Of a DNA stretch of 13,266 nt, positions 7,120 to 13,266 are shown in pieces; position 1 is the first letter of the stretch, and the number at the start of each line of letters is the position of its first letter. Source of the DNA: Casimicrobiaceae bacterium (lineage in GTDB: Bacteria; Pseudomonadota; Gammaproteobacteria; Burkholderiales; Casimicrobiaceae); NCBI GenBank assembly GCA_955652025.1, contig CATPAO010000211.1, positions 1-13,266 of the forward strand, read 5' to 3'. The notes under the pieces were generated by a model. That model had not been told where the DNA came from. It worked only from the letters and a program-made list of their open reading frames with translations, and searched no databases. The position numbers and the translations under genes were made by a program.

Positions 7120-7499
7120 GCCGCATGCAGGACGGCGGACTGGCGCTCGCCGCGATGGCGCTGACGCTAGGCGCCTGTGCGGAAAACCCGCTCGTATCCG
7201 GGCAGCCGAAAGTGGTCGAAAAGGTTCCTATCGCTCCTTATGCGATCCACGAGGACTGCGCCGACCTCGCACCGGGAGACCGCCTCGACTACCGTTTCGC
7301 AACCACCGAGCCGGTCGCATTCAACATCCACTACCACGACGGAAACGCGGTCGTGATGCCGATCTCGCGCGAAAGAGCGACGTCCGATGCGGGCGTCTTC
7401 GTGCCGCTGATCGCGGAGGGCTATTGCCTGATGTGGGAAGCCGGTCCCAATGGCGCGGTGCTCGATTACCGCATCGCGCTGCGGCGCGGGCCGCGGTGA
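7116..7499 (+). CDS. Small putative lipoprotein of unknown function
   Basis: A 127-residue protein with a type II signal: a short basic start, a hydrophobic stretch (about 8-19) and lipobox L18-G19-A20-C21. It should be lipid-anchored, and Ala at +2 predicts outer-membrane sorting if Lol rules apply. The mature part has a Val/Pro-rich linker and then a compact domain (about 44-122) with alternating strands, including DRLDYRF, AFNIHYHDGNAVVMP and EGYCLMWEAG. C48 and C104 could form a disulfide. The YCLMWEAG segment near the C-terminus recalls the YxxxWxN-like end of GOLD-type beta-sandwiches, but that is weak. The His pair in NIHYHDG could bind metal. The ATG overlaps the preceding stop (ATGA), and the stop overlaps the next start (GTGA), so translation of the trio is likely coupled. 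I do not recognise the family. Confidence 0.72.
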   Translation: MSRMQDGGLALAAMALTLGACAENPLVSGQPKVVEKVPIAPYAIHEDCADLAPGDRLDYRFATTEPVAFNIHYHDGNAVVMPISRERATSDAGVFVPLIAEGYCLMWEAGPNGAVLDYRIALRRGPR

Positions 7500-8161
7500 C
7501 GCCGACCGCGCTGCTGTTCGACCTGGACGGCACGCTGACCGACAACTATGCCGGTATCGCGGCGTCGATCGTCCACGCGCTGGCGCGGCTCGATCGCCCC
7601 GCGCCGGACGCGGCCGCGCTCCGTACGTGCGTCGGACCGCCGCTTCGCGGCTCGTTCGCGCATTTGCTCGGCACGACCGACCCCGCGTTGATCGAGCGCG
7701 CCGTCGCACACTACCGGGAGCGCTACGCGGAGGTCGGCTGGCGCGAAAACGTCGCTTACGAAGGCACCGGCGAAGCGCTCGCGGCCCTCCATGCGCGCGG
7801 CGCACGCATGTTCCTATGCACGTCCAAGCCGACAGTTTTCGCGACGCGCATCGTGCGCCATTTCGGCTTCGATGCGCACTTGCATGGCATCTACGGCGCC
7901 GACCTCGACGGCGCGCTCGACGACAAGGCAGCGTTGCTCGCACACTTGGTCGCGGTCGAACGCATCGACCCCGGCACCGCAACGATGATCGGCGATCGCT
8001 CCAATGACATCCGCGCCGCGCATGCCAACGGTGCGCGCGCGGTCGGCGTGCTGTGGGGCTACGGCACACGCCAAGAGCTGGCGGACGCGGAGGCGCTGGT
8101 CGCAACGCCCGCCGAGCTCGTCACCGTCCTGCTCGACCACACCACGGCGCTACGCCGTTAG
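7496..8161 (+). CDS. HAD-superfamily phosphatase, phosphoglycolate-phosphatase-like
   Basis: Predicted cytoplasmic Mg-dependent phosphatase of small phosphorylated metabolites. The 221-residue product has all four HAD motifs: D9-x-D11-G-T (nucleophile and acid), T109/S110 in CTSKP, K144 in DDKAALL, and G166-D167 with D171 in GDRSNDI. The helical cap between motifs I and II (about 16-90) contains VGPPLRGSF, common in Gph-like subfamily members. The late GVLWGYGTRQEL segment is also typical of Gph, PpaX and YjjG relatives. Substrate cannot be assigned; phosphoglycolate or a nucleotide are reasonable options. I chose the GTG at 7496 because it puts the DLDGT motif at the usual distance from the N-terminus and overlaps the previous stop by 4 bp; an upstream frame extension lies inside the lipoprotein gene. 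The stop overlaps the stop of the convergent SDR gene. Confidence 0.87.
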   Translation: MTPTALLFDLDGTLTDNYAGIAASIVHALARLDRPAPDAAALRTCVGPPLRGSFAHLLGTTDPALIERAVAHYRERYAEVGWRENVAYEGTGEALAALHARGARMFLCTSKPTVFATRIVRHFGFDAHLHGIYGADLDGALDDKAALLAHLVAVERIDPGTATMIGDRSNDIRAAHANGARAVGVLWGYGTRQELADAEALVATPAELVTVLLDHTTALRR

Positions 8162-8886
8162 AGCTCCGCGTAGCTGTATTGCCGCCCCTGCTCCACTGGG
8201 CCGACGATCACCTTGTCGACGATCTTCGCCGCGGCGACATCCGGTGCCACCAACCTGCCGCTCGCGTAAAAGTCCTTGAACATGCCGACGGTAGGCAGCA
8301 CGTCCTCGGGTTGCGATCGCTGGAACAATTGCATGTCGGTATCGATGATGCCGGGCCGCAACGACACGACACGAATGCCCGCGTCGCCCTGCTCGGCGGC
8401 GAGCGAGCGGGAGAGCATCTCCAGCCCTGCCTTGGCGACGCAATACATCGCGCTGCCCGGCAGCACCGAATGCGCCGCGCCCGACGATACGTTGACGATG
8501 CGCCGATCCCCGCCTACTTGCGCGAACGCGCGGCAAAAAAGATTCGCGAGCACGGCTGGCGCCACCAAATTGACGGCGAGCGAGTGGGCGATATCCGCCG
8601 TCGCGAGTCGGCCCGCCATGCCGGCGGGTCCCGGAACGGCCGCATTGTTGACAAGACATGCCGCGGTCGTTTGCGCTCGCGCGAGCTCTTCGAACGGCGC
8701 CGCAAGCATGGCATCGATCGCCGACAATTCGCCCAAGTCTTGCGCGACGAAGCGATACCGTTCGCCGGTCAGGCGCGCCGCGCTCTTGCGTCCGACTCCC
8801 AGCACATGGAAGCCGCGGGCCAGCAACGCGGCCGCGATCGATTCGCCCAATCCGCGTGAAACACCGGTGACGATGGCAATTTGCAT
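8158..8886 (-). CDS. Short-chain dehydrogenase/reductase, sepiapterin/benzil-reductase-like
   Basis: Predicted NADP(H)-dependent oxidoreductase in the cytoplasm. The 242-residue length is typical of classical SDRs. The cofactor motif TGVSRGLG is at 7-14, the stabilising NNAA at 80-83, and the catalytic set is S135 (VNVSS), Y148 and K152 in YCVAK, followed by PG at 178-179. The C-terminal substrate region IDTDMQ...FYASGRLVAPDVAA resembles sepiapterin reductase and YueD-type benzil reductases, where a TDMQ segment and a KxxGxL-x-x-P/D element recur. The substrate is unknown. The ATG at 8886 starts directly with the Rossmann strand and has a good Shine-Dalgarno (AAGGAG, minus strand, 8891-8896). 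It follows the second zinc-ribbon gene by 38 bp on the same strand, so it may belong to that operon, but it has its own strong ribosome site. Confidence 0.88.
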   Translation of the reverse strand: MQIAIVTGVSRGLGESIAAALLARGFHVLGVGRKSAARLTGERYRFVAQDLGELSAIDAMLAAPFEELARAQTTAACLVNNAAVPGPAGMAGRLATADIAHSLAVNLVAPAVLANLFCRAFAQVGGDRRIVNVSSGAAHSVLPGSAMYCVAKAGLEMLSRSLAAEQGDAGIRVVSLRPGIIDTDMQLFQRSQPEDVLPTVGMFKDFYASGRLVAPDVAAAKIVDKVIVGPVEQGRQYSYAEL

Positions 8887-8890
8887 ATGA

Positions 8891-8896
8891 CTCCTT
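8891..8896 (-). promoter_or_regulatory. Shine-Dalgarno that fixes the SDR start
   Basis: AAGGAG on the minus strand lies 4 nt before the ATG at 8886. It is the clearest ribosome-binding site in the window and decides against the longer open frame that runs through the zinc-ribbon gene upstream. Confidence 0.65.
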
Positions 8897-8924
8897 CGAA
8901 TTCCGAAAACGCGGGTTCTCTCGA

Positions 8925-10016
8925 TCAGCGCCGTCCCGCAAGCGACATCACGATCAGCACGCCGATGAAAATCGCCAAGACCAGAAGCGCGACCTTCCAT
9001 GGGCTCTTCGGGTACTCGCCGGCGATCGCGCCCGAGACGCCGTTCATCGCGCACTGGAAGCCGCGTGTGCCGAAGTTGTACGACAGGAGCCACACCGGCG
9101 CCAGAATGTGCTTGAACGTCTGTTTCGAGTAGTCGGCGCGCACGCTGAGATTGCGCAACGTGTCGCCTGGCACCTGTTGCGCGCATAACGCCTGCAGCTT
9201 TGCATCCATGTCGGCGCGTGCGCGCTGTGCCCCCGCCACCAAGTCGATCTGGTAGCGCTCGACGACCCAGCCCGACACGTAACCCGCATCGTAGGGCTTG
9301 AGCTGGTGCGTCTCGAACGGCTCGATGCCTCGCAGCAGATCCGCATGGACGCCGACGGACGCGCAGACGAGATCGTCGTCGAAGCAATGCGATACGCGAC
9401 CGGCCGCCGGCTCCCAGCGCACCTGTTGCACTTGCCGCGTCCGCATCTGGCCGTTCTCGCTATACGTTTCGTTCGTGTAGTAGTAGCGACCGGCTTCGGC
9501 CGTCCATTCGGCGTCGACCTTGGCGTCGAACGTCCAATAGGGGAGATAGACGCCGCGCACGGTGTCGGTAAGCGCGCGGCGCTTGAGCGCGCCCGGCGCG
9601 AGCCACAGCTTGCCGTACCACGCGCGGATGCGATCGCGCGCGTCGGACTCGCTTACCTTGAACGGCAGCACGCTCTCGGGGCGAAACGGCGGCTTCGTCT
9701 CCTCGTAGGGGACGAGTTGCGCCGAACCGCAGAATTCGCAGCTCTGCGCCTGGCGCGACGGCGCCAATACCGAAATCGCGTTGCAGCTCTGGCAGCGGAC
9801 CTGCAATCGGTCAAGCCGCCAACCCCGCTGATCGTCGGTGATGCCGCGCAACGCCTGCACGAGATCGTGCTCGACGATTTGGCCGCCGGCGTCGAGCGAA
9901 ACCGGCGATTCGGCGCCGCAGAACGGGCACACCATCTTCTGCTTCGCGGGATTCCAAACGGCCTCTCCGCCGCACGACGGGCACGCGAATTTTTGTTGGG
10001 CGTTGAGTTCGGTCAT
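8925..10016 (-). CDS. Double zinc-ribbon membrane protein, YdjG-like (second copy)
   Basis: Predicted membrane-anchored protein with N-terminal metal sites. From the ATG at 10016 the product has 363 residues. Two zinc ribbons are seen: CPSC...CPFC (C12, C15, C30, C33) and CQSC...CEFC (C75, C78, C93, C96). A central domain (about 110-320) carries TDTVRGVYLPYWTFDAKVDAEWTAEAG, where the LPYWTF segment is typical of this family, and one C-terminal transmembrane helix (about 340-358) ends in RR. It is a paralogue of the gene immediately upstream. The architecture matches bacterial 'TFIIB-type zinc ribbon' proteins and B. subtilis YdjG, a partner of the SPFH protein YdjI. An ATG at 10028 overlaps the upstream stop (ATGA) and is possible, adding MTGD; I prefer 10016 because it places all eight cysteines at the same positions as in the paralogue. 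The specific function is unknown. Confidence 0.82.
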   Translation of the reverse strand: MTELNAQQKFACPSCGGEAVWNPAKQKMVCPFCGAESPVSLDAGGQIVEHDLVQALRGITDDQRGWRLDRLQVRCQSCNAISVLAPSRQAQSCEFCGSAQLVPYEETKPPFRPESVLPFKVSESDARDRIRAWYGKLWLAPGALKRRALTDTVRGVYLPYWTFDAKVDAEWTAEAGRYYYTNETYSENGQMRTRQVQQVRWEPAAGRVSHCFDDDLVCASVGVHADLLRGIEPFETHQLKPYDAGYVSGWVVERYQIDLVAGAQRARADMDAKLQALCAQQVPGDTLRNLSVRADYSKQTFKHILAPVWLLSYNFGTRGFQCAMNGVSGAIAGEYPKSPWKVALLVLAIFIGVLIVMSLAGRR

Positions 10017-10024
10017 GTCACCTG

Positions 10025-11098
10025 TCATTGGCCAAATGGCCGCACGATCGCCCACCACAGCCCCTTGGCGATCCACAGCGGCACCTCGAGGGCCGTTTCG
10101 GGGTCCTGAAAGAAGAGGTAGAGCCAGCAGGCGGCAAGACCGAGCAGCGTGAGCTTGAGCAGCGACTTCGGCGCGTAACCGGCCGCTTGTCCGGTCGCGC
10201 CGTTCACGGCGATCCGATAGCTCTTGCCGAGATAGCGATAATCGAGGAGCCAGACCGGCAGCAGCGTCTGTTTGCAGGTTTCGCGAAGATACTCGACCGT
10301 CGAGAGCCGCAGCTTCTCGCGCTCCTTCGCCGGGCGGTCGCGTTTCGCGGCGGCCGCAAGGTCGCGCTCCATTCGGGCGTGCGCCAGCGTTGCGGCCTCG
10401 TCCAACGCGCGCTGCGCGCGCACGGCCGTCCAACCGGCGACGTAGCGAGGGTCGTAGGGGCGAAGTGCCTTCGCCGGAAATGGCTCGAGTTGCTCCAGCA
10501 ATTGCGGATCGGCTTCGCGGTCGCCGCAAATCAGGAGATCGTCGAAGTCCGTCTCGATGATGCCGCGCGTACCGCCCGGTGCATCCCAATGCGCGACCGC
10601 ATGCGCGGCGAAGGTCCAGAACGGCAGGTAGGCGCCCTTCACCGCGTCGGTACGTGCGAGCCGGGCAAGTTTCGACGGCGCGAGCCACTCGCCGCGAATC
10701 CAGCGCTCTGCGGCTGCGCGGGCGCCTTGCGCGCCTATCGAGAACGGCACGATGCTCTCGGGACGGAACGTGTCGTGAAACGCGTCGCAGGGAACGACTT
10801 CGGCCGCGCCGCAAAATGGGCACCGATCAGCCGCCGTGCCACGATCGAAGTACGATACCGCGCGACAATTGCCGCACTGAACCGCGACTTTACCGCCGTC
10901 GGCGTGGTCATCGGCGATGGCGCGCAGGCTTTCGGCAAGTCCGTGCTCGACCAACGTTGGCGCCATGGCGGATTGCGCAATCGGCGGCAACGCGGTGCCG
11001 CAAGACGGGCACACGAGCGTCTTCTGCGCCGGGTGCCAGGCGAGCTCGCCGCCGCAGCTGGGGCACGTGAACTGGCGCTCTGCGATCGCTTCGGTCAT
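10025..11098 (-). CDS. Double zinc-ribbon membrane protein, YdjG-like (first copy)
   Basis: Predicted membrane-anchored metal-binding protein of 357 residues. The zinc ribbons are CPSC...CPSC (C12, C15, C30, C33) and CGNC...CPFC (C75, C78, C93, C96). The middle domain contains TDAVKGAYLPFWTFAAHAVAHWDAPGG, aligning with the second copy but lacking its insert of about 20 residues after the glycine turn. A charged helical stretch (about 245-275, rich in Arg, Lys and Glu) follows, then the conserved LLPVWLLDY segment near 285. The C-terminus has a hydrophobic helix (about 312-329) and a second Trp-rich hydrophobic stretch (VPLWIAKGLWWAIVRPF) that may re-enter the membrane; the second copy lacks this. 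A GTG at 11134 would add 12 residues, but the ATG at 11098 matches the paralogue's MTE start. No good Shine-Dalgarno is seen. It lies 54 bp after the DUF4019 gene, on the same strand. Confidence 0.82.
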   Translation of the reverse strand: MTEAIAERQFTCPSCGGELAWHPAQKTLVCPSCGTALPPIAQSAMAPTLVEHGLAESLRAIADDHADGGKVAVQCGNCRAVSYFDRGTAADRCPFCGAAEVVPCDAFHDTFRPESIVPFSIGAQGARAAAERWIRGEWLAPSKLARLARTDAVKGAYLPFWTFAAHAVAHWDAPGGTRGIIETDFDDLLICGDREADPQLLEQLEPFPAKALRPYDPRYVAGWTAVRAQRALDEAATLAHARMERDLAAAAKRDRPAKEREKLRLSTVEYLRETCKQTLLPVWLLDYRYLGKSYRIAVNGATGQAAGYAPKSLLKLTLLGLAACWLYLFFQDPETALEVPLWIAKGLWWAIVRPFGQ

Positions 11099-11152
11099 TG
11101 CGATGGCCGCGGGTTTCAAGAACCGAGGCGCCACGTCCCGCGCTTGTAGTAT

Positions 11153-11584
11153 TCAACGGATGAAATAGCCGACGACGCGCCAGGCGCCATCGGATTCGCG
11201 CTCGAGCGTCACCGTTTCCTGCGCGTCCGCCTTTTTCGCAAACGACGCGTGGAACAACACCAAAGCATAGGTGCCGTCCGGCGCGCCGGGGAACGACTTT
11301 TGGAACGTCGTCGACAGCACCGAGCGCCGCTCCAGCGCGCCGAACGGATTGCGCGCGGCCATCAGCGCTTGCGTCCATTGTTCCGCCGTGACCGCCCGCT
11401 TGAATTGCTGCGCGGCGGCCGCATAGCTCCCGGCGGCGTCGCCCCGATCGGTAAGCGCGAGCCACTCGCGCGCAATCTGCTGCACGCCGATCGCCGCGGA
11501 GTCCTGCGCCGCCGCGGTCGCGGCGAACCAAGCGAGCGACAGCGTGAGCGCGATGTGCCGGACGAGAACGCCGCGGCCGGTCAC
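11153..11584 (-). CDS. Exported DUF4019-domain protein
   Basis: A 143-residue protein with a signal peptide: basic start (RGVLVRH), hydrophobic core (about 11-22) and cleavage after the Ala run before Q-DSA (near 26), so a periplasmic location is likely. The mature part matches my memory of DUF4019: a REWLALTDRGDAAGSY helix, the FKRAVTAEQWTQALMAARNPFGALERR segment, and the end DGAWRVVGYFIR. The fold is probably of the NTF2/SnoaL kind, with no known activity. The GTG at 11584 overlaps the SPFH stop by 4 bp (GTGA), strong evidence for translational coupling; the longer open frame upstream overlaps the SPFH gene and has no family similarity. Its position between an SPFH protein and two membrane zinc-ribbon proteins suggests a periplasmic accessory of the same system, which is inference. 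Confidence 0.8.
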   Translation of the reverse strand: MTGRGVLVRHIALTLSLAWFAATAAAQDSAAIGVQQIAREWLALTDRGDAAGSYAAAAQQFKRAVTAEQWTQALMAARNPFGALERRSVLSTTFQKSFPGAPDGTYALVLFHASFAKKADAQETVTLERESDGAWRVVGYFIR

Positions 11585-12651
11585 GAGCGGAGGAACGTGT
11601 TGACGGCGTCGCGCGGGACGCGCCATTGCGTGCCGATTTTCTTGCCCTTGAGGTCGCCCGACTCCAGACTTGCGACGACGTCGGATTCGGCGACGCCGAG
11701 CATTTGCGCGACCTGCGCCGGGTTCATCAAGTCGGCACCGCCGCCCGCGGTGGGGGCGGGAGGCGGAGACGCAATCCCGGGCGTCTGTTGCGCCATCAGA
11801 CCACCGGCCTGATTCATCATCTGCTGGGCCATCGCCATGCCGACCGCCATCTGGGCGCCGATCCCGCCCACACCGCCGTCGCCGCCTTTTTCCATCCCCT
11901 GCGCCATCTGGAATTTGACGTAGTCGTTGAGGTTGCCGACCGCCGCCATGCTGGAACGCTTGTCGATCGCCTGCTCGACCTCGGGTGGCACCGAGACGTT
12001 CTCCAGGACGAACGTCGTCATTTCGAGGCCGTACTTGGCGCCGATCGCCGGGTTGATGAGCGGCAACAGCGCCTCGCCCAACTCGCCGTAGCGCGACGCG
12101 ACGTCGAGCGCCGGGATCTTCGCCGTCGCCAGAGCGTCGGTGAATACGCTGACGATCCGTGAGCGCATCGTGTCGTTGAATTCGTCCAACCGGAAGTGAT
12201 CGTCCGTGCCCGCGACTTCCTTCAGGAATTTCTTCACATCGACGACGCGGAAGTCGTAGGTACCGTAGGCGCGGAGCCGCACCACGCCGAAGTCGGTGTC
12301 GCGCATCATCACCGGGTTCGCCGTGCCCCATTTGTTGCCGGTGAAAAGCCGCGTGACGACGTAATAGACGTCGGCCTTGAACGGGCTTTCGAGACCGTAT
12401 TTCCAGCCCTTCAGATCGCTCAGGATCGGGATGTTGTCGGTCGTCAGCGTGTACTTGCCCGGGCCGAACGAGTCGCCGAACTGACCCAAATACACGAACT
12501 GCGCGACCTGCGACTCGCGGACGATCAGCTGCGCGCCGTTCTTGATCTCCTTGTCCTCGTCGGGGAAGCGGTACGACAGCGTGTCGCGGGAATCATCGGT
12601 CCATTCGATGATGTCGATGAACTGTTTCTTGATGAAATCGAGGATCGCCAT
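11581..12651 (-). CDS. SPFH-domain protein (YdjI / 'virion core protein' type) with C-terminal excisionase-like helix-turn-helix
   Basis: A 356-residue member of the SPFH (stomatin/prohibitin/flotillin/HflK) superfamily. The N-terminus FIKKQFIDIIEWTDDSRDTLSYRFP (6-30) is the hallmark of the YdjI branch, whose proteins carry no N-terminal transmembrane helix and associate with membranes peripherally. The SPFH domain covers about residues 15-240, with a coiled segment ending in PPEVEQAIDKRSSMAAVGNLNDYVKFQMAQGM. A Gly/Met/Ala/Pro-rich linker (about 255-307) follows. Residues 308-355 (LMNPAQVAQMLGV, then GDLKGKKIGTQWRVPRDAV) look like a MerR/excisionase winged helix-turn-helix of the kind annotated HTH_17. 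In B. subtilis, YdjI helps recruit PspA to the membrane. The ATG at 12651 has a GGAG 8 nt upstream. It starts 48 bp after dsbC and overlaps the DUF4019 gene by 4 bp. Confidence 0.85.
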   Translation of the reverse strand: MAILDFIKKQFIDIIEWTDDSRDTLSYRFPDEDKEIKNGAQLIVRESQVAQFVYLGQFGDSFGPGKYTLTTDNIPILSDLKGWKYGLESPFKADVYYVVTRLFTGNKWGTANPVMMRDTDFGVVRLRAYGTYDFRVVDVKKFLKEVAGTDDHFRLDEFNDTMRSRIVSVFTDALATAKIPALDVASRYGELGEALLPLINPAIGAKYGLEMTTFVLENVSVPPEVEQAIDKRSSMAAVGNLNDYVKFQMAQGMEKGGDGGVGGIGAQMAVGMAMAQQMMNQAGGLMAQQTPGIASPPPAPTAGGGADLMNPAQVAQMLGVAESDVVASLESGDLKGKKIGTQWRVPRDAVNTFLRS

Positions 12652-12659
12652 CGCGGCTA

Positions 12660-12663
12660 CTCC
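12660..12663 (-). promoter_or_regulatory. Shine-Dalgarno for the SPFH gene
   Basis: GGAG on the minus strand lies 8 nt before the ATG at 12651, near-optimal spacing. This supports independent translation initiation at the SPFH gene even if it is cotranscribed with dsbC. Confidence 0.5.
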
Positions 12664-12699
12664 GGTATTCGGCAGGGCGGAAATCGTTGCGCGTCGGAA

Positions 12700-13266
12700 C
12701 TACTTCGGCGCGACCGCCAGCTTTTTCGCTTCGGACTCCGCGTCGGCGATCTCGCGCTCGATCTGCGCAATCGGCAGCGCGCCGGGAATGATCGTGCCGT
12801 CGGCGAATACGAGCGTCGGTGTCGCGGAGATCTTGAGCGACTCGCCCAGCGCCTGTGTCTTCGCGACCGGATCGCCGCAGTCGCCCTTGTTGTCGGGCAC
12901 CTTGCCGGAAGCAAAAAACTCGTCCCACGCCTTGACCTTGTCCGGCGCGCACCAGATCTGCTTCGATTTGCGCGCCGAATCGGGGTGCAACTGGTCGATC
13001 GGGTACAGGAACGTGTAGATCGTCACGTTGTCGAGGTTTTTGAGCTCGTTTTCCAGCCGATGGCAGAACGGGCAGTCGGCGTCGGAGAAGATCACCAGCT
13101 TCCGCGCGCCGTTGCCTTTGACGCGGACGAACGCGAGGTCCATCGGCAGCTTGTCCATCGCGACACGATTCAGCTTGCGCACCTTCGCTTCGGTCAGATT
13201 GCGCTTGGTGGCGAGATCGTAGACCGACCCGACCAGGATCTGATTGACCTTGGCATCGGTGTAGAC
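12700..13266 (-). CDS. dsbC: Thiol:disulfide interchange protein DsbC, 5' end missing
   Basis: Periplasmic disulfide isomerase that repairs wrongly paired cysteines and is kept reduced by DsbD. The 188 visible residues are open to the window edge, so the signal peptide and the start of the dimerisation domain are cut off. The remaining N-terminal part (VYTDAKVNQILVGSVYDLAT, then LTEAKVRKLNRVAMDKLP) fits the DsbC dimerisation domain and linker. The thioredoxin-fold part begins at about residue 45; the active site is CPFC (65-68 of the fragment) instead of CGYC in E. coli, and the cis-Pro motif is T149-P150 in SATPTLVF. C106 and C130 match the structural disulfide of DsbC. The stop is TAG. The SPFH gene starts 48 bp downstream on the same strand with no terminator visible between them, so cotranscription is possible. 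DsbG is a less likely alternative. Confidence 0.9.
   Translation of the reverse strand, partial: VYTDAKVNQILVGSVYDLATKRNLTEAKVRKLNRVAMDKLPMDLAFVRVKGNGARKLVIFSDADCPFCHRLENELKNLDNVTIYTFLYPIDQLHPDSARKSKQIWCAPDKVKAWDEFFASGKVPDNKGDCGDPVAKTQALGESLKISATPTLVFADGTIIPGALPIAQIEREIADAESEAKKLAVAPK

Noticed and set aside
10017..10823. N-terminal extension of the second zinc-ribbon protein
   Set aside because: The open frame overlaps the first zinc-ribbon gene out of phase, is Arg-rich without domain signal, and the cysteine register supports the start at 10016.
10028..11149. 373-codon plus-strand open frame covering the first zinc-ribbon gene
   Set aside because: It mirrors the zinc-ribbon frame on the other strand; the minus-strand product has eight ordered cysteines and a membrane helix, while this one has no domain signal.
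11730..11910. Gly/Met/Ala/Pro-rich stretch of the SPFH gene as a DNA repeat or frameshift
   Set aside because: The frame stays open and the composition is a low-complexity linker; no repeat unit is seen at the DNA level.
11585..12331. N-terminal extension of the DUF4019 protein
   Set aside because: It overlaps the SPFH gene in another phase; the GTG at 11584 gives a proper signal peptide and a GTGA overlap.

Overview
The window reads as a chromosomal segment of a high-GC Gram-negative bacterium, most likely a betaproteobacterium. The evidence is strong GC bias at third codon positions, a TolA-type envelope protein, a periplasmic DsbC-type isomerase, a 251-residue ferredoxin-NADP reductase ending in a C-terminal Trp, and an M1 aminopeptidase close to the E. 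coli PepN pattern. I see no tRNA, rRNA, transposase, integrase or CRISPR array, and codon use looks even, so nothing points to recent transfer. Genes are very tightly packed: the largest gaps are about 134 and 121 bp, and four gene pairs overlap by 4 bp (ATGA or GTGA).

Layout. 1-592 (+): 3' part of a TolA-like protein. 596-2290 (-): a 564-residue protein with a degenerate PilZ-like region, convergent with TolA. 2412-5602 (+): an exported FKBP-type prolyl isomerase followed by aminopeptidase N. 5603-5736: a gap holding a long imperfect inverted repeat between convergent 3' ends. 5737-6492 (-): ferredoxin-NADP reductase. 6526-8161 (+): a packed trio of a RimJ/RimL-type acetyltransferase, a small lipoprotein and a HAD phosphatase. 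8158-13266 (-): a probable six-gene run, in transcription order dsbC (5' end cut by the window), an SPFH protein, an exported DUF4019 protein, two paralogous double-zinc-ribbon membrane proteins, and a sepiapterin-reductase-like SDR.

The most interesting part is 8925-12651. An SPFH protein of the YdjI ('virion core protein') type, here ending in an excisionase-like winged-helix segment, is linked through a DUF4019 protein to two tandem zinc-ribbon/transmembrane proteins that resemble B. subtilis YdjG in architecture. In B. subtilis, YdjG, YdjH and YdjI work with PspA at stressed membranes. Here no PspA or TPM-domain protein is visible in the window, the zinc-ribbon component is duplicated, and a periplasmic DUF4019 protein is inserted. 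I infer a membrane-associated stress or quality-control module; that function is not demonstrated by the sequence.

The other genes are housekeeping or envelope functions: Tol energy transduction, periplasmic folding (FKBP, DsbC), peptide turnover (PepN) and redox supply (Fpr).
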